From Neobacillus sp. PS3-12 (GTDB lineage Bacteria > Bacillota > Bacilli > Bacillales > Cytobacillaceae): DNA of 64,000 nucleotides. Location: assembly GCF_030915385.1 (NCBI RefSeq), contig NZ_CP133268.1, positions 3,694,001 through 3,758,000 on the forward strand, read 5' to 3'. The notes under the pieces are model-generated. The model was given only the letters and a program-made list of their open reading frames with translations. It ran no database searches and was not told where the DNA came from. Of this stretch, positions 1 to 8,482 are shown in pieces; position 1 is the stretch's first letter, and every line of letters starts with the position of its first letter. Both the position numbers and the translations under genes were made by a program.

Positions 1-337
1 GCTGACAGGGTTAATAGCAGTTGGTCTCATTACAGCTGGCGGAACTGGGTTCGTAATGGCAAAGGCACAGGAACAAACTCAAGATCCTGTATATTTCATG
101 CAGCAGAATATGGGGCAAGGCAATATGACACAAATGATGAAGACAACCAATACCAAGCAGCTTGAGCAAGATTCAAGTAACGGCTTTGAGCAAATGCTCC
201 CATATATGAAGAAGATGCACCCGAATTTAAGCGATGAACAATTAAAGGCTCTTTATGAACAAATGCACGGTCCGAATGGTGCCTGCAGCAATGCTAATGG
301 ACAAGGAATGATGGGGACAAAAAATACAAATCTTTAA
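1..337 (+). CDS. Small exported protein, 3' part only
   Basis: The reading frame is open from base 2 and runs to a TAA at 335-337, so the true start lies before the window. The first visible residues (LTGLIAVGLITAGGTGFVMA) look like the hydrophobic core and end of a signal peptide. The rest is Met-, Gln- and Asn-rich and hydrophilic, with a MLPYMKKMHPNLSDEQLKALY segment that could be helical. I do not recognise a characterised family. Similar short secreted Met-rich proteins occur in Bacillus, but no function can be assigned. A strong hairpin terminator follows directly, so this is the last gene of its transcript. Confidence 0.6.
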   Translation, partial: LTGLIAVGLITAGGTGFVMAKAQEQTQDPVYFMQQNMGQGNMTQMMKTTNTKQLEQDSSNGFEQMLPYMKKMHPNLSDEQLKALYEQMHGPNGACSNANGQGMMGTKNTNL

Positions 338-339
338 GG

Positions 340-368
340 AAAAGCCGGATTATCCGGCTTTTTTTTTT
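340..368 (+). terminator. Intrinsic terminator
   Basis: AAGCCGG and CCGGCTT form a stem around ATTAT, followed by a run of ten T. It ends the transcript of the partial gene before it. Confidence 0.9.
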
Positions 369-527
369 CGCATTAAAACTTCTAAAAGGACAAATTTTAT
401 ACATCAAAAAAACAAAGTTAAATTGGTCACTTTTTATTTTTTTCTGTTATTATTTAGAAACTTTTCCAGGTAGTTGGGGAAACTAAAGTAAATCTTTATT
501 ACACCTAATGGGGGATTTTTCTTCATA

Positions 528-1316
528 ATGGAAAACTATTCGAATGATAATACGGCAAGAAGATATTCTGCACACGTCAGTATACTTGGCACCACTCAGC
601 TTCATTTAAGGAATCCCTTTATTATCGCTTGGTGGTCTGCTGCATTCCCCGGTTTTGGGCATTGGCTCTTGTCGAAACATCTTCGTGGATTTGTTTTATT
701 TGGCTGGGAAGTGATAGTAAATATGAATGCCCATATTAATTTAGCAATGGTTTATTCCTTTCAAGGAAAAATTGAATTAGCTAAAGATGTTTTAAACACT
801 AGATGGTTGTTGATTTATATTCCAGTCTATATCTTTGCGATTTGGGACAGTTATCGGACAACCGTTGATATAAATAAAATTTCTATTCTCGCAAACCATG
901 AAAATCATCGTATTAATTCCTTTAGTTTAGGTGCAATGGAAATTAACTATTTGGATCGAAGAAAACCTTCACTTGCGACTATCTGGTCATTATTTGTTCC
1001 TGGTTTAGGACAACTCTACCTTCACAGAATTATTACTGCTTTTTTCATTATTATCTGGGTAATGGTGTTTGCGTATTACTCACGTGGTTTAGAAGCTATT
1101 TCTCTCCTTTTTCTTGGGAAAATTCAACAAGCAACAGCAGTTTTGAACAGTGAGTGGTTATTATTTTTTCCTTCGATTTATGGATTTGCGGTATTTGATG
1201 CATACGAAAATACAATTGAAAACAATAAGCTATTTAAAAAGGAACAAAATATCTTTTTAATGGAAAACTATCAATCCCCTCATTTCAGAGTGAAAAAGGG
1301 TACGAAAGTAGAGTGA
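528..1316 (+). CDS. Membrane protein built from an internal duplication
   Basis: This is a 262-residue protein of unknown function with four or more hydrophobic segments. Two halves resemble each other: residues about 30-120 (PGFGHWLL ... GKIELAKDVLNTRWLL ... YIFAIWDSYRTTVD) and about 150-240 (PGLGQLYL ... GKIQQATAVLNSEWLL ... YGFAVFDAYENTIE). The PGxGxxxL turn followed by membrane helices recalls TM2-like small membrane domains, but the match is only by eye. The next gene starts about 6 bases after the stop, so the two are probably co-transcribed and may act together in the membrane. Confidence 0.75.
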   Translation: MENYSNDNTARRYSAHVSILGTTQLHLRNPFIIAWWSAAFPGFGHWLLSKHLRGFVLFGWEVIVNMNAHINLAMVYSFQGKIELAKDVLNTRWLLIYIPVYIFAIWDSYRTTVDINKISILANHENHRINSFSLGAMEINYLDRRKPSLATIWSLFVPGLGQLYLHRIITAFFIIIWVMVFAYYSRGLEAISLLFLGKIQQATAVLNSEWLLFFPSIYGFAVFDAYENTIENNKLFKKEQNIFLMENYQSPHFRVKKGTKVE

Positions 1317-1322
1317 GAATTG

Positions 1323-1781
1323 ATGCAGGTATTTTCAACTTTTGAAAATACAGGTTTTATAGAAATAGCCATATCGATTTTGGAAAAAAGTGGAATATCA
1401 AAAGAAAATATCTTTGCTGTACCCCTTGATAATCGGACAGATGAAAGAAGTTTAAATGATACGATTCATCATTCCGATGGTATTTCCCTCATGGATCTCG
1501 GGGCAGCACTAGCAACTGCGTTTGCGGTCATCGGGGCAAGCATCGGGTTTATGTTAGCATGGGGCCCGATTTATTGGGGAATAATCGGAGCGAGTATTGG
1601 ACTCTTGTTAGGCATGGGAATCAAAGTATTTATCTACAAAATTGTAAAAAAAGGAAAAAGACATTCACGAGGAAAACAAGCAGAAGTCATTCTTATTATT
1701 GAATGCGATGAAAAGGAAGCGGGAATGGTACAAAACATCCTTTGGGAACAATATGCTTTAGGGGTTGCAAAAGTAAGGTGA
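1323..1781 (+). CDS. Membrane protein with glycine-zipper helices
   Basis: This is a 152-residue protein not assigned to a named family. The N-terminal 45 residues are soluble and look like a small alpha/beta domain. Residues about 58-110 form two membrane helices rich in small residues (ATAFAVIGASIGFML, GIIGASIGLLLGMG), which suggests tight helix packing. A basic loop (KKGKRHSRGK) and a C-terminal strand-like segment follow. The N- and C-terminal pieces may fold together, as in general-stress proteins with a similar plan, but that is inference. A TTG one codon upstream (1320) is an alternative start. It follows the duplicated membrane protein by a few bases, probably as one operon. Confidence 0.7.
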   Translation: MQVFSTFENTGFIEIAISILEKSGISKENIFAVPLDNRTDERSLNDTIHHSDGISLMDLGAALATAFAVIGASIGFMLAWGPIYWGIIGASIGLLLGMGIKVFIYKIVKKGKRHSRGKQAEVILIIECDEKEAGMVQNILWEQYALGVAKVR

Positions 1782-1890
1782 TTTTTAGTACAAAGGGGAT
1801 TTTGACAATTTAAAAAATGTGTAACTTTAGACCTAGATTTAAAACCTAAACCCCATTAAAATAAAGAAGAGAACACTACGGGGGTGGACT

Positions 1891-4602
1891 ATGGAAGATT
1901 CTCAAATATTGAATAGGAGTAAATTTACCCTTTTTAATGATATAGAAAGCAAAAGTGTAGAAATTTGGCCTAATAGAGAAAATGAACCCCTAGGCAAAAC
2001 TGATATGCTTGATTATCCTTATTATCAAACATTAGTAACAGCCATTGATCAACAATCTGCAACAGCTATTTTTGATTTTGAAAGAATTAATTCAGCAATA
2101 AACAGTGAAGCAATTTTGTTAATAACAGATAAAGAAGGATCTATTATCTATCTAAATGACAATTGTTGTAAAAATATTGGTTATAAACATGAAGAGATCA
2201 TTGGAAAACATACAAGAATATTTAAAACAGGATTACACTCCAATAAGTTTTATCATGATTTATGGGAGACATTGCTAGCTGGTGAAATATGGAAGGGTGA
2301 AATGACTGCTAAAAGGAAAGACGGCTCAATCGTTTGGAACTTTCTAACCATTTTCCCTCTTTTTGATAACGACAATCAACCCTATCAATTTCTAACACTG
2401 CGGACAGACATAACGAAACAAAAACAAATGGAAACTAGAGTCGCGCGAAGGGACAAACAATTAAATGCTATTATTCAAAATACAAACGATGCGATTGGCA
2501 GTATGGATGAAAACGGTCAGATTACATTTTTGAATACTGGTTTTGAAAAACATTTAGGATACTCACTGCAGGAGAGTATCGGTAAGAATATTTTTGACTA
2601 TATTGCTGAAGAACATTTACTAAAAACAAGAAATACTTTTGAGGCCCTTGTAAAGAGCCCTGGTAAATCCATCCGTACAGAAATAAAAGTAAAAAATAAA
2701 AGAGGAAATTATATTTGGCTTGAGTTTTTTGCCACCAATTATTTAAAAGACCCCTTACTAAATGGAATTATTTTTACATCAAAAGACATCACAAGGTCTA
2801 AAAAAATTGCCGAAGAAATGAAGCGGATGGCTTACTTTGATAATTTAACCGGCCTGCCAAATCGAAGATATTTAGAAAATCAACTACGAAAAGAAGTTCT
2901 TCGTGCAAAGGGGAATAAAACATCCTTTGCTTTATTGTTAGTCGATCTTGATGAATTTAGATATGTAAACAACTCTTTTGGGCACAGTGTTGGAGATAAA
3001 CTTTTAGAGGATTTTTCTGCAAGACTGCAAGAAACGTATACACAAGATGATGTTATACTTTGCAGACTTGGCGGAGATGAATTTATTATTCTTTTATCCA
3101 ATGTTTTTAGTCTTGAAGAAATAAATAAACATGCGAGCAATTTAATTACTCTGATTAACGATAAGCCCTTTAACGTTAGAGGGAATGATTTTTTTATTAC
3201 GATAAGTGTTGGAGTAAGTGTTTACCCATATTCTGGGGAAAGTATGGACCTATTATTGAAAAATGCTGATATGGCAATGTACCGTGCCAAAGGCAATGGT
3301 AAGAACCAATATCAGGTTTTCTCACCTACGATGAATTTATTTACATACAAGCAATTTACGTTAAGAAATGATTCAAAAAAAGCACTTACAAATAATGAAT
3401 TCAACATCTTTTATCAGCCTCGTTTTAACCCGATCACAAATGATCTTACCTGGGCGGAAGCGCTCATTCGTTGGAACCATCCCAGATGGGGACTGGTGTC
3501 ACCAGATGAATTTATTTCTATGGCTGAAGAATCCGGGTTGATTGTTCAAATTGGAGCGTGGATGCTCAACAAGGTTTGTCAGCAATTGGAAAATTGGCAA
3601 ATGGAAGGGTTACCAATCAGAAAAGTTTCGATAAATTTATCCTCCTTAGAATTGCTGCAATCAAATTTTATTGAAATGGTTTCATCCGTCTTAAAGAAAA
3701 ATAATCTTGATCCTAAGTGGATTGAATTTGAAATCACTGAAAGAATGATTATTGATAAAGAGGAAAAGGCACTAAAAACAATAACCAACCTAAAAAAATT
3801 AGGTATTTCTCTTGCACTTGATGACTTTGGAACCGGGTACTCGGCTATCAATTACTTATGGAAACTTCCTTGTGATATCATCAAAATCGATAAAAGCTTG
3901 ATTAAAGAAATGCAGGTCAAAAGTGCAAGCTATGAAGTGGTCGCAGCAATCATTACCTTATGCAAAAAGTTAAAGAAAAAAGTTGTAGCTGAAGGGGTTG
4001 AAACCAATGAACAGTTAGAATTGTTAAAAGAATTAGCTTGCGAAGAAATTCAAGGCTATTTGTTTAGCAGACCAGTGAGAGAACAGAAATTTGCTCAATA
4101 TTTAAAACAAGGAAAATGGGTTCCTGAAAATAAATTAATTTCCACTTATGAAAATAAAAGGCAATATTTTCGTGTTCCTTTAACCTATCCATTAGAAGCT
4201 GATATGACAATTGAACGGATTGGAATGAAAGCGCTGAATATTGGAAGCACGAAGGTGCTAATTGAAGATATTGGACCAGGGGGATTACGATTTATTTCCT
4301 CCATCAACCTGCCTAAAAAAGAGGACATTATTCTTCGTTTTACCACTGAAATTTTTTTAGGCACCTTCCAAATCAACGGTCATATCGTTTGGTCCAGTGA
4401 ATTGGATGATAATGTTTTTCAATATGGTGTGAAATTTAACATTGATGAAATACGCAGAGAAAGTTTAATAAAAATCTTAAACAATCTGCAAGTTAAACTG
4501 AAGGATAAAAATATTCTTACGAGTGGTCGTTTCATTTCAGAAGAAAAAACTTCTTATATTAAAAAGCAATTAAAGGGGAATTTTCCTAAACCAAACAAAT
4601 AA
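1891..4602 (+). CDS. Cyclic-di-GMP turnover protein, PAS-PAS-GGDEF-EAL-PilZ
   Basis: This 903-residue cytoplasmic protein has two PAS/PAC sensor domains (about 70-185 and 190-305), a GGDEF diguanylate cyclase domain (about 310-475, intact GGDEF near 395), an EAL phosphodiesterase domain (about 490-735) and a C-terminal PilZ domain (about 750-870). EAL catalytic features are present: EALIRW, INLSS, EITE, DDFGTGYS, KIDKS, AEGVET and QGYLFSRP. PilZ shows the RxxxR signature (RQYFR), while its second motif reads DIGPGG where DxSxxG is usual. The RxxD product-inhibition site expected five residues before GGDEF is absent (TQDD). It could therefore both make and break c-di-GMP and also bind it. No transmembrane segment is visible. 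It stands alone, with RBS GGGGGTGG and its own terminator. Confidence 0.93.
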   Translation: MEDSQILNRSKFTLFNDIESKSVEIWPNRENEPLGKTDMLDYPYYQTLVTAIDQQSATAIFDFERINSAINSEAILLITDKEGSIIYLNDNCCKNIGYKHEEIIGKHTRIFKTGLHSNKFYHDLWETLLAGEIWKGEMTAKRKDGSIVWNFLTIFPLFDNDNQPYQFLTLRTDITKQKQMETRVARRDKQLNAIIQNTNDAIGSMDENGQITFLNTGFEKHLGYSLQESIGKNIFDYIAEEHLLKTRNTFEALVKSPGKSIRTEIKVKNKRGNYIWLEFFATNYLKDPLLNGIIFTSKDITRSKKIAEEMKRMAYFDNLTGLPNRRYLENQLRKEVLRAKGNKTSFALLLVDLDEFRYVNNSFGHSVGDKLLEDFSARLQETYTQDDVILCRLGGDEFIILLSNVFSLEEINKHASNLITLINDKPFNVRGNDFFITISVGVSVYPYSGESMDLLLKNADMAMYRAKGNGKNQYQVFSPTMNLFTYKQFTLRNDSKKALTNNEFNIFYQPRFNPITNDLTWAEALIRWNHPRWGLVSPDEFISMAEESGLIVQIGAWMLNKVCQQLENWQMEGLPIRKVSINLSSLELLQSNFIEMVSSVLKKNNLDPKWIEFEITERMIIDKEEKALKTITNLKKLGISLALDDFGTGYSAINYLWKLPCDIIKIDKSLIKEMQVKSASYEVVAAIITLCKKLKKKVVAEGVETNEQLELLKELACEEIQGYLFSRPVREQKFAQYLKQGKWVPENKLISTYENKRQYFRVPLTYPLEADMTIERIGMKALNIGSTKVLIEDIGPGGLRFISSINLPKKEDIILRFTTEIFLGTFQINGHIVWSSELDDNVFQYGVKFNIDEIRRESLIKILNNLQVKLKDKNILTSGRFISEEKTSYIKKQLKGNFPKPNK

Positions 4603-4610
4603 GAATGTAA

Positions 4611-4644
4611 AAGAAACAAGTCTACCTAAGAAGACTTGTTTCTT
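4611..4644 (+). terminator. Hairpin terminator
   Basis: AAGAAACAAGTC and GACTTGTTTCTT form a 12-bp perfect stem just after the GGDEF/EAL gene. The T-run is only the end of the stem, so efficiency is uncertain. Confidence 0.65.
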
Positions 4645-4657
4645 TAGCTAATAGGAA

Positions 4658-4770
4658 AATGCAACTACGCCTCTGTCTTCACCCTTAGGGGCTCGGCGAG
4701 TTTTCTTTATCTAAACTATGCATCCGTTTTCGTCTTAAAGGGGTTGCCAATCGGCGAGTGATCTTAAGAC
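4658..4770. repeat. Dispersed intergenic repeat, copy A
   Basis: This stretch begins GCAACTACGCCTCTGTC and continues CCCTTAGGGGCTCG and GAGTTTTCTTTAT. A shorter copy of the same blocks lies at 61131-61191. The distal half contains an inverted repeat, GTCTTAA / TTAAGAC, around GGGGTTGCCAATCGGCGAG. It carries no open reading frame and is more GC-rich than its surroundings. It lies between converging genes, overlapping the last few codons of the histidine-kinase-like gene. Confidence 0.75.
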
Positions 4771-6050
4771 CTTAGTATAAAGTTCTTTTTGGGAAAATAT
4801 AAGCTAAAGGTTGTACCTATGCCTTTTTTGGACTCGACTTCAATCTTTCCGCCCAGTGATTCGGTTATTTTATAGGCAACAGCAATTCCTAATCCAGTGC
4901 CATTGTCTTTTCCTGAATGAAGCGGCTGTCCTAAATGGGATGATACTTCCGCTGAAAGCCCTGGCCCATTATCCTCTATTAGAATATAAAATTGATCAAT
5001 TAATTCGTGCAGAAAAACACCTACTCTTCCGCCAGGTCCACATGCTTCTACACCATTCTTAATAAGATTCAAAAGAGCAAATCTTAATAGGGTATAATCT
5101 TTAATCATGATATCATTTTCCGCCGTTGATAAAAACTGCAGTTCCACATTATTTAGTGATGCAAAAGGATTGATCATTTGGACTGTCTCTTGGATCATTT
5201 TTGTTAATTGAATGGAATTCTGGTCATTGTGCATTGGATCCATAACCGTCATATAATCTTTTAACGAATGCTCTGCCTGATTTAATTCATTCAAAGCCTG
5301 GGTAATATAAAAGGATTGGCCAGGGGAGAGGCTGGAGTCATCCTTCATCTGATTTAATGATTGTTTTGATGATAAAATTGGCGAAAATATTTGTTGCGAA
5401 ATATAAACCAATAAGTGATTAATGGCATGGCTTTTTTCAAATTGAATTACTTTTGTACTCATTTCTTCCATCTCTTTAAGGGAGGTTTGCAAATACAATA
5501 CCATCCAAAAAGTTATATAATTAAAAATACAGAAAATGATCCAAAGAAAAAGCTCATGTTTTGTAAAAGTATATCCATCCAGCAAATGCGTTTCAAATAC
5601 GAAAAAGAAAAAGGAGAGGGTCAGACATAAATAAGTAAAGAACACTTGCTTATTTTTCCTCCACTTATCGTAACGAGGAAGAATTAAGGCAAAGATTAAC
5701 AGCGTAAAGAAAGGTATACCTAGACCTTCTACATACACTCCTTGACCGCCAAGCAGAAACCGATAAACCATCATTACGGCGGTTAAAATTAAGCCTGTGG
5801 AAAAACCCCCATAAAAAAAGCTAACAATTAAAGGAATGAAACGAAAATCTAAATGTAATTCCTTTGCAAATGTTAAAGGAAAGGTCATACAAATTATAAT
5901 GGAAAGTCCGCAAAGAAGACCCAAAATTTGTTTTTGGATTTTTTTTTGCCCAAATTTTTTTCGAAAAAAAGATTGGTATAAGAGCATGGGAAATAAAATA
6001 CATACCATTTGTAGAAGCCAAATTCCCAACGAAGCGGGATTAACAATCAT
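4764..6050 (-). CDS. Histidine-kinase-like membrane protein lacking the phospho-acceptor His
   Basis: The 428-residue protein starts with six or so membrane helices (about 1-190) containing FYGGFSTGLIL and MVYRFLLGGQGVYVEG, typical of the 5TM-LYT receptor module. A HisKA-like helical pair follows, then a HATPase domain with N box (NLIKNGVEACG), G1 (DNGPGLS) and G2 (GTGLGIAVAYK). The expected H-E-x-x-N-P motif reads SQQIFSP, so the usual phospho-acceptor histidine is glutamine. The start at 6050 was preferred over an ATG at 6059 because GGAGG touches the latter but sits 9 bases before the former. No response regulator lies next to it. It may be a pseudo-kinase or an ATP-dependent sensor. The domain call is firm, the activity is not. 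Confidence 0.82.
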   Translation of the reverse strand: MIVNPASLGIWLLQMVCILFPMLLYQSFFRKKFGQKKIQKQILGLLCGLSIIICMTFPLTFAKELHLDFRFIPLIVSFFYGGFSTGLILTAVMMVYRFLLGGQGVYVEGLGIPFFTLLIFALILPRYDKWRKNKQVFFTYLCLTLSFFFFVFETHLLDGYTFTKHELFLWIIFCIFNYITFWMVLYLQTSLKEMEEMSTKVIQFEKSHAINHLLVYISQQIFSPILSSKQSLNQMKDDSSLSPGQSFYITQALNELNQAEHSLKDYMTVMDPMHNDQNSIQLTKMIQETVQMINPFASLNNVELQFLSTAENDIMIKDYTLLRFALLNLIKNGVEACGPGGRVGVFLHELIDQFYILIEDNGPGLSAEVSSHLGQPLHSGKDNGTGLGIAVAYKITESLGGKIEVESKKGIGTTFSLYFPKKNFILRS

Positions 6051-6209
6051 AAAAAGCATCCTCCAAAAAAATAACGTTCTTATGTATTTTACATCCCTAA
6101 GAATAGAAGTTCCATTTTTATAAACTAAATTTTGCTTAAATGAGTTTATTTATTGAATTAATTGTAACAAAGTTTAATTTGATTGAAAGAGTGAAAACAT
6201 AAATTTTAA

Positions 6210-6347
6210 TCATTCATTCAGCTTATTAGAGTCCGTCTTTTCTGATTGCTCTAAAATTTTTTTGATCTCACCTTCGTCACCTTTGGCATTAATAATTTCA
6301 AAAATTTGATTTAATCCTTGGCTTGTATTTTCATCTTCATTTTTCAT
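6210..6347 (-). CDS. Small hydrophilic protein, 45 residues
   Basis: A short ORF not part of any larger gene begins with ATG at 6347, preceded by GGAGG at a good distance, and stops with TGA at 6210. The translation starts MKNEDENTSQGLNQIFEIIN and is highly charged with a short amphipathic helix, ending EKTDSNKLNE. I do not recognise it. It is transcribed away from the iron permease gene and toward the histidine-kinase-like gene, whose start is about 160 bases further on. A good RBS and coding-like composition support it; the short length is the main doubt. Confidence 0.55.
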   Translation of the reverse strand: MKNEDENTSQGLNQIFEIINAKGDEGEIKKILEQSEKTDSNKLNE

Positions 6348-6468
6348 CTTAAACCTCCAAAAACCTTTTTTTATAGGATGCTCAGTCTTTAGTTATATAT
6401 GTATAGATCAGTTCGTATAAGGGGCATTACTTAAGAGGAAAATGTATGGCAAAAGTTAAAAAAAATCT

Positions 6469-6492
6469 AATTGACAATCATTATCATTGCAA
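6469..6492 (+). promoter_or_regulatory. Fur box (distal)
   Basis: TTGACAATCATTATCATTG matches the GATAATGATTATCATTATC consensus at most positions. It lies about 70 bases before the efeU start and predicts iron-repressed expression. Confidence 0.7.
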
Positions 6493-6510
6493 ATTAAAAT
6501 AAATTTATAA

Positions 6511-6535
6511 ATGATATTGAAAATCATTATCAATT
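6511..6535 (+). promoter_or_regulatory. Fur box (proximal)
   Basis: GATATTGAAAATCATTATCAA is a second Fur-like operator about 40 bases after the first and just before the efeU ribosome binding site. Two adjacent sites strengthen the prediction of Fur control. Confidence 0.75.
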
Positions 6536-6561
6536 AAAATGGGATGAAAAGGAATGATCTT

Positions 6562-8028
6562 ATGGTGAAAACCTTATTTATTACACTAACTATTGTTCTA
6601 TTAACCATAGGATGTATTGTACATAGTTCTGCATTTGCTGCCAGTAATTCCAAGGGTGATTTGAAGAAAGCAGAGGAATCCATAGATAAAGCAATCGAAT
6701 ACACTTCGAATGGAAATTTAACAGATGCAAAGAAAGCTTATGACCAATACGACAAAACCTGGCGGGAAATTGAGGGCGGCATCAAAGGTGATTCCGTTGC
6801 CGCCTATCGGGATATTGAGTTAAACATGGGGAAGGTTGTCTATGCTTTTACTCTAAAAAAACCTGATCTAGTACTAGATGCTCTAAACAATTTAAAAGCA
6901 GTAAACAAAAAGTTTATGAATGGAGGTTATCCTAAAGAGGTAGAGATGAAACAAGAGGACATTTCGTTAGATGATTTTATCCTCTTACTTCAGCAAACGA
7001 AAAAGAAGATTGCCTTGCATGAACAGGCTCAAGCACTTCAAGGTATAAAACAAGCGAGCGATAGCTGGCTAAGTGTAGAAGGGACGGTCGTGGCACAATC
7101 GTCGGTCGTTTATAGTGATTCTGAAAGAGACTTAGTTACAGTGCAGGCGATGCTTGCGGCAAATCCCCCAAATTATGAGAAGGCTGAAAAGACTATTAAT
7201 AATATGATAAATTATTTAACCCCTTTGGCGGGTAAATCTGAATACACCTTCTGGGATGCGGCAATGATCCTCATTCGCGAGGGTTTGGAAGCTTTGTTAG
7301 TTGTTATTGCACTCTTATCATTTGTAAAAAAATCTGGAAGAAAAGGGAATGGTTGGATTTGGTCAGGGGTTTTAAGCGGACTTGGGGTTAGTATTATTCT
7401 TGCCTTCATCGTTAAATTTGTTATTTCCTCCGGAGCCTTTGGAAATAACAATACGCTTATTGCCGGTTGGACCTGAGTTTTTGCAGCAGCGATGCTATTG
7501 TATATGAGCTACTGGCTTCATAGTCAATCCAATATTGCCGATTGGAATCGATATATTCGGGAGAAAAGTCAAAATGCCTTATCAACTGGCAAACTAGTTT
7601 CATTGGGTGCCCTTGCTTTTCTGGCTGTATTTCGCGAAGGGACAGAAACAGTTTTATTTTATATCGGTATGGCCAGTCAAATTAAAATTCAATCATTATT
7701 AATCGGCTTTTTAATTGGAGCAGGGCTCCTTGGGATTTTGGCCTATTTAATGATTTTTGTAGGACTAAAATTACCAATGCGGCCTTTCTTTATGGTATCA
7801 AGTATTATTGTTTTTTATCTTTGTATTAAGTTTACTGGAATGGGAATCCACAGTTTACAGTTGGCAGGCTTAATCCCAACTACCAGTGCAGACAAGGTAC
7901 CAAGTATAGACTTTTTCGCTCTTTATCCATCGTGGGAAAGTGTAATACCGCAGCTGTTATTAATTATTGCAGCAGTTACGATCGTGTTCATTAAAAATGT
8001 GAATAGCAAAAAAATTTTAAACCATTAA
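6562..8028 (+). pseudogene. efeU: FTR1/EfeU-type iron permease split by an in-frame TGA
   Basis: The gene encodes a high-affinity iron permease of the EfeU/FTR1 type. After a signal peptide (about 1-28), two helical extracellular repeats are visible (DQYDKTWREIEGGIKG; KQASDSWLSVEGTV), then about seven membrane helices. Both hallmark REGxE motifs are present: REGLE before the break and REGTE after it. A TGA at 7474-7476 interrupts the frame between GWT and VFAAAML. The frame continues without shift to 8028, so a single G-to-T change at a GGA glycine codon explains it. An ATG at 7492 has no ribosome binding site. Start 6562 was chosen for AAAAGGA eight bases upstream. Two Fur boxes precede it and a lipoprotein follows 27 bases later. 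Confidence 0.88.
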
Positions 8029-8055
8029 AACAAATAGAAGGAAGGATATACATTT

Positions 8056-8427
8056 ATGAAAAAAATAGCAGCATTGTTTTTCTCTTTTGCTCTTATTAGT
8101 GTTTTTATACTATCCGGCTGTGGGGCGAATAATAAAGTTTCGGACGGAGTTAATAAAATGCTTGATACAACAGGACAGCTGTCAAAAGCAATTGATAGTG
8201 GCGACCAAGCTAAAGTAAAAGAAATTGGACCAAAATTAGAAGATCAGTGGTCATCTTTTGAAGATGAAGTGAAGAAAGATAATAAACCACTTTATGATAA
8301 AGTAGAAAAATATTTGGATCCGACGATTGCGGGAATGGAAGCTTCACCTCTTGATAAAGAGGCTTTAAGTTCGTTAAATAATAAACTAACAGATGCACTG
8401 AAAGAATTGGCTTCGAAAACCAAATAA
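8056..8427 (+). CDS. Iron-transport-associated lipoprotein
   Basis: A 123-residue lipoprotein with a clear signal and lipobox (LSGC near residue 22). The mature part is helical and resembles the extracellular repeats of the permease just before it (compare LEDQWSSFEDEVKKDNKPLYDKVEKY with the DQYDKTWREIEGGIKGDSVAAYRDIE type of repeat). It is therefore probably a membrane-anchored partner that delivers or senses iron for the EfeU-like permease, analogous to EfeO/EfeM helical domains; this role is inferred from position and similarity. RBS AAGGAAGGA lies a little far from the ATG. The gene is followed by a terminator, so the operon is permease plus lipoprotein, without an EfeB-type peroxidase. 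Confidence 0.75.
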   Translation: MKKIAALFFSFALISVFILSGCGANNKVSDGVNKMLDTTGQLSKAIDSGDQAKVKEIGPKLEDQWSSFEDEVKKDNKPLYDKVEKYLDPTIAGMEASPLDKEALSSLNNKLTDALKELASKTK

Positions 8428-8437
8428 GGATTGCTGC

Positions 8438-8473
8438 AAAAGGGCCGACCACTTGCGGGAGGCCCTTTTAATT
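8438..8473. terminator. Intrinsic terminator between converging genes
   Basis: AAAAGGGCC and GGCCCTTTT pair around a GC-rich loop, followed by AATTT. It ends the iron permease operon and could also serve the converging CDF gene. Confidence 0.8.
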
Positions 8474-8482
8474 TAGGCTGTG

